The notes under the pieces were generated by a model. That model was not told the DNA's origin. It searched no databases and worked only from the letters and a program-made list of their open reading frames with translations. Below, piece by piece: positions 15,269 to 24,100 of a stretch of DNA of 64,000 nt (its first letter is position 1; the number at the start of each line of letters is the position of its first letter). This DNA comes from an uncultured Mycoplasmatota bacterium (GTDB lineage Bacteria > Bacillota_I > Bacilli_A > RF39 > UBA660). The DNA lies in assembly GCA_900548725.1 (NCBI GenBank), contig URLV01000001.1, positions 44,575-108,574 on the forward strand, given 5' to 3'. The translations under genes and the position numbers were made by a program.

Positions 15269-16831
15269 TTATTTTAATTCATAAACAAGTTTAACATCTC
15301 TAAACTCAATATTTACTCTTATATCACTTGCATTCATAACTTCATATGGAACAGATAGCATTACTTTACCATCTACATTTCCAACAGCATTAACATCTTT
15401 ATAATTTTTATTTTTATCATTATACTTGTAACTAACAGTTATAAACTTATCAAAAAATTCCTTATCATCTTTAAAATATTTACTAATATCTTTCTTACTA
15501 TCTAATTCTAATTTATAATCTAAAATAAGTAAAACATTATCAATATTTTTATCTCTTATAACAACACTCTTGTCATTATCTTTATAAACATAACTAGATT
15601 TAATATCAAAATCACTTATGGTAATATTACTACTACCATAACTTCTTTTATCAAACACAGAATTCTCATTTAATTTTAAAAACAATTCATTTCTTTCTTC
15701 ATTTATTCTTTTAGCACTAACTTTAACTTCTTTATAAGAACCTTTACTTCCTTCTTTACTATATTGAATCTTATCATAAAATTTTATAGTATATTTGTTT
15801 GATTTGTAAGTGTTAGGTACCTCAAAAATTAAAATATATTTATACACATTACCATATTTTATAACACAATTATTATATGGAGTACCTAAATCATAAAAAT
15901 ATTTATTAAAATAATTAGTAGCGTAAACATATTCCTTACCATACATTAATCTTATTCTTTTAAAATCAACACTATTTGATTCTTGAATATTATTTTTAAC
16001 ACTAACATTTGCTACAACATATTTTTTATCTTTTTTAATAATATTATAATTTAAATCATATTTTGTTTCATAAACATTACCAACTTTATAATTAAATGTA
16101 CCGGCATTAAAACTTCTACCAACACTAACTCTATTAGAGTTAAACAGATTAACACTAAATACACTTATAAAAATAACACCAACTACTACACATAATATTA
16201 TATTTATCAAAAATTTATTTTCTAAATAATAATATCTAAACTCTCTAAACCATCTTCTTATACCTCTTTTATATTTATAAGTATTCTTATCAAATATTAC
16301 CTCTACTTCTTCATTATCCTTTTCATCTTGTTTAAGTTCAATAATATCTTTACTAAAATTAAATTTTTTTAAGTTAAAACCGATAACAATCATAACATAT
16401 TTAATTAAAAAATATATCATTGGAATCATTATAAGAAAAGATATATCTTTATAAAGTTTCAAAGTAGTTATCTCTACTATACTTTCATCTAAAGTTAAAA
16501 ATAAATTACTAACACTTATTAAATATATAAAAACAAACACTAAATATATAACACAATATAAATAATCATATAACGGTTTCTTTTTCCTAATAAATAATAA
16601 TATTATACTTACTAATATAGCTATTACTATAAATAATAACAAATACATTCTAAAGCCAATATTATCACTTTGTAACGTACTATAATTAACTACTTTACCT
16701 AAATATATATTATTAACTACTTGTCTTAATAAATTTAATTTATAAGTTATAAAAATAAGCAATAAACTTAATATTAAATTAATTAATCTAAAATATTTAA
16801 TAAAAAATGCATAAGGTTTCTTAAATACCAT
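15269..16831 (-). CDS. multi-pass membrane protein with extracytoplasmic beta domain
   Basis: The first 230 residues of this 520-residue protein contain about five hydrophobic helices (around 12-30, 60-82, 90-112, 130-152, 205-228). The rest is predicted outside the membrane and begins NSNRVSVGRSFNAGTFNYKV, a beta-sandwich-like region. The segment around 260-370 resembles DUF4352-type Ig-like domains (NIIKKDKKYVVANVSVKN, YKYILIFEVP). No catalytic motif is recognised. Neighbours on the same strand are LysM, PH-domain and thioredoxin-fold genes, suggesting an envelope role. Confidence 0.55.
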   Translation of the reverse strand: MVFKKPYAFFIKYFRLINLILSLLLIFITYKLNLLRQVVNNIYLGKVVNYSTLQSDNIGFRMYLLLFIVIAILVSIILLFIRKKKPLYDYLYCVIYLVFVFIYLISVSNLFLTLDESIVEITTLKLYKDISFLIMIPMIYFLIKYVMIVIGFNLKKFNFSKDIIELKQDEKDNEEVEVIFDKNTYKYKRGIRRWFREFRYYYLENKFLINIILCVVVGVIFISVFSVNLFNSNRVSVGRSFNAGTFNYKVGNVYETKYDLNYNIIKKDKKYVVANVSVKNNIQESNSVDFKRIRLMYGKEYVYATNYFNKYFYDLGTPYNNCVIKYGNVYKYILIFEVPNTYKSNKYTIKFYDKIQYSKEGSKGSYKEVKVSAKRINEERNELFLKLNENSVFDKRSYGSSNITISDFDIKSSYVYKDNDKSVVIRDKNIDNVLLILDYKLELDSKKDISKYFKDDKEFFDKFITVSYKYNDKNKNYKDVNAVGNVDGKVMLSVPYEVMNASDIRVNIEFRDVKLVYELK

Positions 16832-16883
16832 ATAATCACCTATCCTATACTAAATAAAGTATAACAAAAAAAAAGATATAATT

Positions 16884-17186
16884 CTATCTTTTATATGCAA
16901 ATAATTGTCCTTCTTCTAATAATATTCTATTATTTACTTTATTAAATTCTCTATAATCAACATTAAATAAATCTAATATATCATTTAAATTATCTCCACT
17001 TTTAGTTAAATAATAACTATATCCTGATTTAGGTATCATTATTTCTTGATTTTCATATATGTAATCTTCCATCTTTAACCCATTTACTAAACTCAATAAT
17101 TCTGGATTTATATTATATTTTTTACCAATACCATATAATGTATCTCCCTTTTTTATAATATAAGTATCATATAATTCATTATTCAT
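16884..17186 (-). CDS. two-LysM-domain protein
   Basis: The 100-residue protein consists of two LysM modules and little else: YIIKKGDTLYGIGKKYNINP (about 9-28), closing YENQEIMIP, and YYLTKSGDNLNDILDLFNVD (about 58-77), closing EEGQLFAYK. LysM binds N-acetylglucosamine in peptidoglycan or spore cortex. No signal peptide is present, so a forespore or mother-cell coat role (as for SafA or YrbB-type LysM coat proteins) is possible in a spore former. Confidence 0.75.
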   Translation of the reverse strand: MNNELYDTYIIKKGDTLYGIGKKYNINPELLSLVNGLKMEDYIYENQEIMIPKSGYSYYLTKSGDNLNDILDLFNVDYREFNKVNNRILLEEGQLFAYKR

Positions 17187-17231
17187 AATTTATTCACCTA
17201 TAATAATATATTACAAAACATAAAAAAAGTT

Positions 17232-17693
17232 CTACTTACTAGAACTATTTTTATCTTTATCAGGATACATTTTTTTTGCTTCCATCATATACATAGATAT
17301 TACGCTTTGTACCTCCGGTAAAGATTTTTTAGAAAAGTTTGAAAAATACATCACTTCTTTAACTGTATCTATACATATTTTACCCCAAAATATTCCAGAA
17401 AAAATTTGCATGTCATTATACATTTCAGGAGTAATTGAATTTAATGTATAGCCATATAATATTTGATCTTGCGCTATTAATATTCTATCACTAGTAACAC
17501 ATAATACTGCTGTATCAAATATTTGTGTTGCACTATCATTTTTTTGTGCTGCAAAAGCATACAAGATTCTTTCTCCAGGATTTAAATGTTTTTCTATAAC
17601 AGCACAATGTTTTCTAACTCTCCACATTATAGTACTAGGATATCTTTTCTTAAATTCTAATACACATTGTAATACAGTTTTTTCTTTAGACAT
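17232..17693 (-). CDS. PH-like domain protein
   Basis: This 153-residue protein has a bacterial PH-type core: HLNPGERILYAFAAQKNDSA (about 54-73), AVLCVTSDRILIAQ and FSGIFWGKICIDTVKEVMYF. It lacks membrane segments. Bacterial PH proteins of this kind are of unknown function, some linked to cell-envelope stress. The ATG at 17693 was chosen; a GTG at 17702 overlaps the upstream stop and is possible. Confidence 0.6.
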   Translation of the reverse strand: MSKEKTVLQCVLEFKKRYPSTIMWRVRKHCAVIEKHLNPGERILYAFAAQKNDSATQIFDTAVLCVTSDRILIAQDQILYGYTLNSITPEMYNDMQIFSGIFWGKICIDTVKEVMYFSNFSKKSLPEVQSVISMYMMEAKKMYPDKDKNSSSK

Positions 17694-17698
17694 ATTTA

Positions 17699-18511
17699 TC
17701 ACTCACTTATCATATTATTTGTTTTTAATTTATCTATTAATGAACTTCTATTAACATATCCGCTTATACAATCAACAACTTTTCCATCTTTAGTAAATAA
17801 CGTTAATGGAGTACCAAATCCATCTGATAATTTAAATTCCTTACCTTCACTACTACATTTAGCAGGAACAGTTAAGTCCATATTAGTTATTTTTTCATAT
17901 TCAGTTTCATCATAACTTAATGAATTAAAGAAATAAATATCTACTTTATATTTTTCACTAACAGCATTATATACTGGTTTAAATTTGTTACAATAGAAAC
18001 AATTATCTCTACCAAATACAGCCATAGTAGTTTTATCACTTTTTACTAATTTTTTATATGATTTAAAATTCTCTGCAACTTTATAAGCTCTATTTTTATC
18101 AGTAATATTTCCTAAATAGTAAATATTTGCATCATTAGTAATATTTTTTTCATCATATTTAGCATAAGTTTTTTGAATATCACCTTCAACAATTACAGCA
18201 ACTTCTACTTTATCTCCTAAAGTTTTTTTAACATCATCACTAGATTTAACAGTATAAACACTATAATCTGTTGCATAATCTGTCTTAGTTAAATCTCTAA
18301 CGCCTCTTAAACCACTCTTTGTTGATTTATCAGCATCACCTACATAAACTATAAATGATTCTTTAGCATTCATTTTTTCAGTAATATCTTTACTAGATAA
18401 AACACTAATATTTTGTTTACCAACATAATCTACTATGATAGGTATAAATAATACAACAACTATTGCTATAAATATAATTAAACCATAATTAACTTTTTTC
18501 TTTTCTTCCAT
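17699..18511 (-). CDS. membrane-anchored thioredoxin-fold protein
   Basis: This 270-residue protein has one N-terminal membrane helix (LIIFIAIVVVLFIPIIVDYV, about 11-30) and an exposed region with two thioredoxin-like halves. The second has the redox motif AVFGRDNCFYCNKFKPVYNA (CxxC near 173-176), a following cis-Pro segment GTPLTLFTKDG, and the closing GYVNRSSLIDKL. A further cysteine pair (KCSSEG, VDC) may be structural. It probably carries out extracytoplasmic thiol exchange. The gene stops just before the PH-like gene starts, forming an operon. Confidence 0.7.
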   Translation of the reverse strand: MEEKKKVNYGLIIFIAIVVVLFIPIIVDYVGKQNISVLSSKDITEKMNAKESFIVYVGDADKSTKSGLRGVRDLTKTDYATDYSVYTVKSSDDVKKTLGDKVEVAVIVEGDIQKTYAKYDEKNITNDANIYYLGNITDKNRAYKVAENFKSYKKLVKSDKTTMAVFGRDNCFYCNKFKPVYNAVSEKYKVDIYFFNSLSYDETEYEKITNMDLTVPAKCSSEGKEFKLSDGFGTPLTLFTKDGKVVDCISGYVNRSSLIDKLKTNNMISE

Positions 18512-18594
18512 CTCAATAACCTCCTAAATAAATTGTACCATTATTTAAAAATAATGTAAATTATTGTAAGAAAAAAAGACGTTATTTTTTTAAA

Positions 18595-20067
18595 TTATAA
18601 CACTTTCATATCACTTTCTTCTATTAAATTTTTATCAATTTCAGCATAATAATATTTAATAGCATCCATAAAATCAGCAAAAACCATATACACATCATTA
18701 TTAATTTGTACATTATATTTATTTTTTATAAAAATAGAATAATTAATAATATCATCTATACTAAAAGTAAATATTCTAAAAAAACTTACAATATTTTTAA
18801 TATATTCATCATTAACAACATTACCACCAATTTTACTAGGATAATATATTCTATTTACGTCATAGCATAATTTTAAAATATAATCAATTTCATTTACATC
18901 ACAACATTTTACTAAGTTATAAAACGTACTATTACTAACTTCTCTCAAAATACCTTTACAATTATTCATATTTACAAAAGATATTTTATCTTCAACATCT
19001 TTATCATTTTTGACCAATTCTATCAATTCTTGTGAAAGTAATTTTAAATCAAAAGAGAAAAATTTCTGTAACTCATTTGGCATTGATATAAATTCATCTT
19101 CACTTAAATTAATATAAGTTACTTCTCTAACTTTGTCATAATTTAAAGAATTAGTAACATCTTGTTGTAATTTTACTAATATTTTTCCAATATCAAATTC
19201 CCCTTGTTTAATTAATAAATCTCCATCAACAACAATATTAAAATCTTGTGTAAGTGTTGGATTTATTTTAAACTGAGCAACACTTTTTATTTGCGTAGCT
19301 AAATGAAATAAGAATTCTAAATTAACATTAGATACATTTTGACCAGAATATCTAGCTTCTTCAAAAGTTTTTTTATGTTTATCAACCCAATCTAAATACT
19401 CAGTTTGATACATTTTTCTTCTAGGAAAAATAATATTACATATCTTTAAGACATCAAATAATGATACTTGATTATAAAGCTCTGTGTTTTCCATAGGTAT
19501 CGTACACATTCTCATCTCTAATAACATTTTAGTATCACTAGACAATAAATCTATCAATCTATCTAATTGATGACCATTCATTTTTATTTTCCTGCCTTGT
19601 TTACCTTCTTTGTAAATATTTCCTTTATCATCAACATATATATTATTATCACTTAAATCAGTTTCTTTATTACCATTATTATCAACTTTTATATAAGTGT
19701 ATTTTCTAGTTCCATTTTCTTCTAAAAAATAAATAGGATTACCATTTTTATCTACTTTAAAAGAAGAGTTTTTTAAAACATTCCAAATATCTTTTACACT
19801 ATTATAGTTTAATTTATTTTCATATATATACAAAGCTTTTAAATACATTTCACAACACTTAGCCAAATCAGAAGCTACTGCACTGCAAGAATCATATATT
19901 TGTTCAGGAAGAAGATTATTTATTTTAGTACTTAAATTATTTAAATAGAGAACTATTTCATCATAAAATTCATTAGCCTCTCCATAAGTACGTTTATAGG
20001 ATTCTCTTTTATCATCTAGGTTAGGATTATACGTATTTTTTATATCTATTTCTCTAAGATTTAGCAC
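18595..20067 (-). CDS. hypothetical protein with HEPN-like N-terminal half
   Basis: This 490-residue soluble protein starts at a GTG at 20067 placed by AGTGGTGA. Residues about 40-230 show a HEPN-like pattern: CCEMYLKALYIYENK, then an inserted beta hairpin rich in Asn/Asp/Gly, KMNGHQLDRLIDLL and FEEARYSG. The GHxLxxL and RYxG elements are common in HEPN substrate-sensor domains. The catalytic RxxxxH of HEPN RNases is not evident. The C-terminal half (about 260-490) is unrecognised and mostly helical. The call is tentative; a plain hypothetical is the safe reading. Confidence 0.5.
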   Translation of the reverse strand: MLNLREIDIKNTYNPNLDDKRESYKRTYGEANEFYDEIVLYLNNLSTKINNLLPEQIYDSCSAVASDLAKCCEMYLKALYIYENKLNYNSVKDIWNVLKNSSFKVDKNGNPIYFLEENGTRKYTYIKVDNNGNKETDLSDNNIYVDDKGNIYKEGKQGRKIKMNGHQLDRLIDLLSSDTKMLLEMRMCTIPMENTELYNQVSLFDVLKICNIIFPRRKMYQTEYLDWVDKHKKTFEEARYSGQNVSNVNLEFLFHLATQIKSVAQFKINPTLTQDFNIVVDGDLLIKQGEFDIGKILVKLQQDVTNSLNYDKVREVTYINLSEDEFISMPNELQKFFSFDLKLLSQELIELVKNDKDVEDKISFVNMNNCKGILREVSNSTFYNLVKCCDVNEIDYILKLCYDVNRIYYPSKIGGNVVNDEYIKNIVSFFRIFTFSIDDIINYSIFIKNKYNVQINNDVYMVFADFMDAIKYYYAEIDKNLIEESDMKVL

Positions 20068-20186
20068 TTTAATCACCACTTCTAAAATAAAATATATAAT
20101 ATTTTTTCATTGAATTTCACAATTAAATTATATTATAACTCAAAGTATAAATACAACAAAAAAAATTTTTTTATTAAATTTAAAAA

Positions 20187-20210
20187 CAAAAAAACCAACA
20201 TCTCTGTTAG
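20187..20210 (-). terminator. terminator downstream of tmRNA
   Basis: On the minus strand CTAACA and TGTTGG form a stem with a GAGA loop, followed by seven T. It lies about 40 bases past the tmRNA 3' end. Confidence 0.65.
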
Positions 20211-20249
20211 ATAATATATCACACTCATAAAATGAGTTTATTTATTAAT

Positions 20250-20606
20250 TGGTGGAGCCGGTGAGAATTGAACTCACGTCCAAAATACTTTCTTATCCAA
20301 CATCTACAAGTTTAGTTAGAACAAATTATTCATTAATAAAAAAGAGTCTAACAATCCTATTTATTAATATAGTTTATAAATATTCATCAATTATCCTAAA
20401 CAAAACAATTGATATATCTTATATATATGAACCCTAATCAAATCTATAAGCAAATAAGATTAAAGTGCTTTATTGCCAAATTAGGCAAATGCTAAAGCGT
20501 TATTATTAAATGTTTTGTCAGTTAATTTAAACTGGTTGCTAATTAAGGGATAGCACACCACTTGCAGTTAGATAGAAACATATCCTGTCGAAACCATTAC
20601 GACCCC
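20250..20606 (-). ncRNA. ssrA: tmRNA (SsrA), tag DKTFNNNALAFA
   Basis: The 5' end GGGGTCG pairs with CGGCTCC before ACCA at the 3' end (CCA encoded, 20252-20250), and GTGAGTTCAATTCTCAC forms the T-arm. The internal reading frame starts at the resume codon GAC (20519) and encodes DKTFNNNALAFA, ending TAA at 20483-20481. The 3' tRNA-like half and the conserved GTAATGGTTTCGACAGG opening leave no doubt about identity. The tag ends AFA instead of the LAA or VAA usual in Bacilli, a form known from Mycoplasma and Mesoplasma. It rescues stalled ribosomes together with SmpB (not in the window). Confidence 0.95.
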
Positions 20607-20629
20607 ATGAATATAATATACCACATTTA

Positions 20630-20929
20630 TTAATCATTATCAACTATCTTAATAATAAGTTCTCCATCTTTACTATATAAATATTTTTCTCTAGCATATT
20701 TAGCAACATAATCTGGATCCTGTAACTTTTTCACATCAGTTTCAAGTACTTCTTTATCAGATAATAATTTACTATACTTAGTTTCTAAATCTTTCTTTTC
20801 CCTCTTATTTTTCATAATCTCTTTCCAATACGTAATTGTAGTATAAGACATATAAGATATCAATAAAACAAAAATAGAAAACCATAAAAACATTCTTCTT
20901 TTAGCACCTTTATTAACTTTTCTTTTCAT
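20630..20929 (-). CDS. divIC: septum formation initiator DivIC/FtsB family
   Basis: This 99-residue protein has a basic N-terminus (MKRKVNKGAKRR), one membrane helix (FLWFSIFVLLISYMSYTTIT) and an extracytoplasmic coiled coil (KREKKDLETKYSKLLSDKEV), ending in the family motif DPDYVAKYAREKYLYSKDGE. DivIC acts with FtsL and DivIB in the divisome. The ATG at 20929 follows GGTGGAG. The position after yabP-yabQ matches Bacillus subtilis. Confidence 0.9.
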   Translation of the reverse strand: MKRKVNKGAKRRMFLWFSIFVLLISYMSYTTITYWKEIMKNKREKKDLETKYSKLLSDKEVLETDVKKLQDPDYVAKYAREKYLYSKDGELIIKIVDND

Positions 20930-20977
20930 ATACTCTCCACCATAATAATAATACCACAAAATTAAAAAATAATTAAA

Positions 20978-21199
20978 TTATTTATATATAAACATGTAAA
21001 CAAATGTAAATATAATAATAATATAATTATAAATATTATAACTACCATCATAATAAAAATAATATAAAGTTATATAACCAGCAAAAGATAAAATCAATAA
21101 AATATATTTCAACACTTTGCTAAACTTTATCTTTTTTATTAAATAAAACAATAAAAACCAATATAAAAACGTAATTAAAATATTAATAAATATTTTCAT
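20978..21199 (-). CDS. yabQ: YabQ-like small spore-cortex membrane protein
   Basis: The 73-residue protein is almost wholly hydrophobic, with three probable membrane helices (about 3-20, 31-48, 56-71). Identity is by position: it starts with a four-base overlap with yabP and precedes divIC, exactly where yabQ lies in Bacillus. Bacillus YabQ is about 210 residues, so this is a minimal version lacking the C-terminal part. YabQ is needed for spore cortex formation. Sequence similarity is too low to be sure. Confidence 0.55.
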   Translation of the reverse strand: MKIFINILITFLYWFLLFYLIKKIKFSKVLKYILLILSFAGYITLYYFYYDGSYNIYNYIIIIFTFVYMFIYK

Positions 21200-21483
21200 T
21201 TAAATAATTTGCTAAAGAATCCGTCTTCTTTTTCTCCATCGATACCATCTAAATAATTAACACTATTAATTTTACCTTTTATACATATATTACCATCATT
21301 AGTATCTAATTTTATTAATTCTAAATTACTACCTTTAATGACTAAATTACCCATAACAGTATTAATATGAAATTCATTTTCATTAAAATTATGTACTTTC
21401 TTAGTACCATTAATAAATATATTACTACGTTCTAATATTTTAATACTATGACTAATTACATTACTATCAAAACTATTTTCCAT
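21196..21483 (-). CDS. yabP: sporulation protein YabP
   Basis: This 95-residue protein has the YabP/YqfC pattern: SHSIKILERSNIFINGTKKV, then NENEFHINTVMGNLVIKGSN, LELIKLDTNDG and KGKINSVNY. It is needed for spore cortex assembly in Bacillus, where it acts in the mother cell under sigma-E. The ATG at 21483 lies behind TAGGTGAT. It overlaps the yabQ-like gene by ATGA, indicating one transcript. Confidence 0.85.
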   Translation of the reverse strand: MENSFDSNVISHSIKILERSNIFINGTKKVHNFNENEFHINTVMGNLVIKGSNLELIKLDTNDGNICIKGKINSVNYLDGIDGEKEDGFFSKLFK

Positions 21484-21546
21484 TAATATCACCTAATTAA
21501 ATATATAAAATTATATAAAAAAAAGACCAATTATAGGTCAATTTTA

Positions 21547-21804
21547 TTATTCAGCTTTATTATAAGCATCAATTATAGCATCTTCAAACATTTTTCTAGC
21601 ATCAGAGTTGATTGGATGAGCTATATCTTTATATTCACCAGTAGCAGTTTTTCTACTAGGCATAGCTATAAATAAACCGTTATCTCCTTCTATTATTCTA
21701 ATATCATGAACAGCAAATGAGTCATCTAATAAAATAGATGCTTTACCTTTCATTCTAGAGCCTTCTTTTTCAACTTTTTTTACATTTACAGATGTTATTT
21801 TCAT
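21547..21804 (-). CDS. spoVG: SpoVG regulator
   Basis: The 85-residue sequence is a complete SpoVG: MKITSVNVKKVEKEGSRMKG, ASILLDDSFAVHDIRIIEGD, GLFIAMPSRKTATGEYKD, IAHPINSDARKMFEDAI. SpoVG is a small RNA/DNA-binding regulator affecting septation and sporulation. The ATG at 21804 follows GAAAGGAG; an upstream in-frame start has no such site. It lies within the sporulation cluster. Confidence 0.95.
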   Translation of the reverse strand: MKITSVNVKKVEKEGSRMKGKASILLDDSFAVHDIRIIEGDNGLFIAMPSRKTATGEYKDIAHPINSDARKMFEDAIIDAYNKAE

Positions 21805-21901
21805 AATTAACATGCACTCCTTTCAAGTTTTATAAACTCTAACTACATTTTATTATAAATATTTCCTAATTGCAAGCATTTTGTCTAGCATTTCTATTAT
21901 T

Positions 21902-22675
21902 TTATCTAGGATAACCTACATACATCATACCTTTTGATTTTAACCCACCAATTCCATCTTTACCATATTTAGTTTTGGATAATAAATCAATTAAATTAAT
22001 ATCCTTATCTTTTTCAGTAAGAGCTAAATTAATTGCAATAATAGCAGGGTCTAAAGCATGAATATTGATACGCTTAGGACTAGATGCAAAATTAGCGCCA
22101 GCCTTAATAAGAGCTTCATAATCACTTTGACAAGCACCAGCAATAATAACTAACTTTTCATGACTTTTCTCAAAATCTCTTGCCTTATATACAGCATTAA
22201 CAAAATTTTTAGAATTTTTATAATTATTTATATCATTTACATCCTTTGATTTATTTATTGAATCATGGCCAGTAACAATTAAAATATCTGGTTTATATTT
22301 TTTTAATAACTTTAATGTAATATTACCTATATCATTCTCATTAATATATTCACCAACTGCAAATACATTTGCTTTTTTATAAAATTCTAAACAACGATTT
22401 AAATAATCTCTATCTCCATCAATATGTAATATTTTAGCAGGCAAATAAAAATACTCACTTCTATCCATATTATCTCTAACAATAATATTTCTTACAAATT
22501 CTTCATCTTTATTTTGATAATCACATTTAACTAAATCATCAACTTTAGCATCCGCAAACAATCTAATATCTACACCTTTTAATATAACTAAATCATCTTT
22601 AAAATCAACTATTTCAAAAATAGTATCATTGTTGTAGCTGTTTCTAGTAACATAGTCACCAACATTAAACTCCAT
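21902..22675 (-). CDS. yabG: spore coat protease YabG
   Basis: The 257-residue protein starts MEFNVGDYVTRNSYNNDTIF and keeps the YabG body: PAKILHIDGDRDYLNRCLEF, KKYKPDILIVTGHDSINK, YKNSKNFVNAVYKARDFEKS, VIIAGACQSDYEALIKAGAN and FASSPKRINIHALDPA. YabG is a cysteine-type protease that trims spore coat and cortex proteins in the mother cell. The GHD and GACQS segments contain the likely catalytic His and Cys. It is slightly shorter than the roughly 290 residues in Bacillus. Confidence 0.9.
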   Translation of the reverse strand: MEFNVGDYVTRNSYNNDTIFEIVDFKDDLVILKGVDIRLFADAKVDDLVKCDYQNKDEEFVRNIIVRDNMDRSEYFYLPAKILHIDGDRDYLNRCLEFYKKANVFAVGEYINENDIGNITLKLLKKYKPDILIVTGHDSINKSKDVNDINNYKNSKNFVNAVYKARDFEKSHEKLVIIAGACQSDYEALIKAGANFASSPKRINIHALDPAIIAINLALTEKDKDINLIDLLSKTKYGKDGIGGLKSKGMMYVGYPR

Positions 22676-22731
22676 TATATCACCTAATTAAATATATAAA
22701 AAATAAGAAAAAAAAGAACAAATAATATTAA

Positions 22732-23508
22732 TTATAAATTGTTTACAATCTCAACAAATATTTTATAATCAACATCTTCTGCTCTATTAGTTAAATTTAA
22801 ATTATATTTTTTTAATATAGACTCTATTTTTTCCAAATCATAATTCTTTAAATTATTTTTTAAGTTTTTTCTTTTTTGCATAAAAGCATCATTAATAAAC
22901 TTTTTATATTTAGAAAAACTGACTATATCTAACAAATCTTTTCTTTTATTAAATCTTATAACAGCACTATCTACGTTAGGAACTGGATAAAAATTATTTC
23001 TATCAACAGTAAATAAATATTCAACATCATAATAATAGTTTAATATAGCGCTTATTGCACCATAATTTTTTGTACCGACTTTAGCACTTAATCGCTCTGC
23101 AACTTCTTTTTGAACCATCAGAACCATAACATCTGGAATAATATTTTCATCTATAAATTTAGATATAATAGGAGTTGTTATATAATAAGGAACATTAGCA
23201 ACAAAATAAACATGCTTATCACTATCTAAATAATCTTTTAAACTTATACTCAAAAAATCTTTATAAACAACATTTAAATTATCACAAGATATTTTATCAA
23301 GATATTCTCTTAAACTTTCATCTATTTCAAAAGAAATAACAGGAACATTCTTAGTAATAAGTCTTTTTGTTAATACTCCACTGCCAGCACCAACTTCAAC
23401 AATCATACTATTATCTTCCATACAAAAACTATTAGATATATCATCAAGTATTTTATCATTATTTAAAAAATTTTGCCCATATTTCTTCTTAAAATCATGT
23501 TTAATCAT
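22732..23508 (-). CDS. rsmA: 16S rRNA dimethyladenosine transferase
   Basis: The 258-residue Rossmann methyltransferase opens KKKYGQNFLNNDKILDDISN, has the SAM-binding IVEVGAGSGVLTKRL (about 37-51) and the catalytic motif NVPYYITTPII near 105-115, with V in place of the usual L of NLPY. It dimethylates two adenines near the 3' end of 16S rRNA (KsgA). The start follows AGAGGTAAT. It is next to yabG, as in Bacillus. Confidence 0.95.
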   Translation of the reverse strand: MIKHDFKKKYGQNFLNNDKILDDISNSFCMEDNSMIVEVGAGSGVLTKRLITKNVPVISFEIDESLREYLDKISCDNLNVVYKDFLSISLKDYLDSDKHVYFVANVPYYITTPIISKFIDENIIPDVMVLMVQKEVAERLSAKVGTKNYGAISAILNYYYDVEYLFTVDRNNFYPVPNVDSAVIRFNKRKDLLDIVSFSKYKKFINDAFMQKRKNLKNNLKNYDLEKIESILKKYNLNLTNRAEDVDYKIFVEIVNNL

Positions 23509-23528
23509 ATATTACCTCTTTTAAAAAA

Positions 23529-24056
23529 TCAAGAATTACTTCTTGACCAACCATATCTTAATACATCATAAGATATATACTTTCTCCCTATACCATATGC
23601 ATCACTAGTTGCACTTACTAGTAAATCCAAATTAGTACCTGTCACACCTCTATCAAGAACAATAGCAACAGTTTTTTCTCCATTATTATCAAATCTAACA
23701 ATAGAACCACAAGATAAACTTTGACTTGAAGCCATAATCCTTACAGTTCCATAATCTTTATCACTATATGTAGTTGTTCCATCTAAAACATTTTGACCAG
23801 TACAACCTAAAGTACCTCCACATAAAGGACAATCAGCAGTATAACCTGTTAAATATCCAACATAAGTATCTTTAGGATAATATAAATCATTCATTCTTAT
23901 TTCTTCCATCTTTATTGCCATTGCAGTTAAATCTAACACTTTATTCTTATTATCATTAAATACAACACCATTATCTTTTTCAACATTAACTTTAACTAAG
24001 GAAAAAACAAAAACAAATATTATTAATAATTTAAAACTTTTTCCTATAATTTTCAA
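23529..24056 (-). CDS. secreted 3D-domain protein
   Basis: This 175-residue protein has a signal or anchor helix (SFKLLIIFVFVFSLVKV) and a C-terminal 3D domain with the aspartates in VAIVLDRGVTGTNLDLLVSA and SYDVLRYGW. 3D (double-psi barrel-like) domains occur in muralytic transglycosylases such as YabE and YuiC of spore formers. Four cysteines (CPLCGGTLGC and SLSCGS) could bind metal or form disulphides. The start is a TTG at 24056 behind GAGGTGAT. The site beside rsmA fits yabE, though the DUF348 and G5 domains of YabE are absent. Confidence 0.75.
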   Translation of the reverse strand: MKIIGKSFKLLIIFVFVFSLVKVNVEKDNGVVFNDNKNKVLDLTAMAIKMEEIRMNDLYYPKDTYVGYLTGYTADCPLCGGTLGCTGQNVLDGTTTYSDKDYGTVRIMASSQSLSCGSIVRFDNNGEKTVAIVLDRGVTGTNLDLLVSATSDAYGIGRKYISYDVLRYGWSRSNS

Positions 24057-24100
24057 AATATATCACCTCATAGGTTATATATAATATACCAAAATTAACA

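Noticed and set aside
20249..20437. 62-residue open frame on the plus strand
   Set aside because: It lies entirely within the tmRNA gene on the opposite strand.
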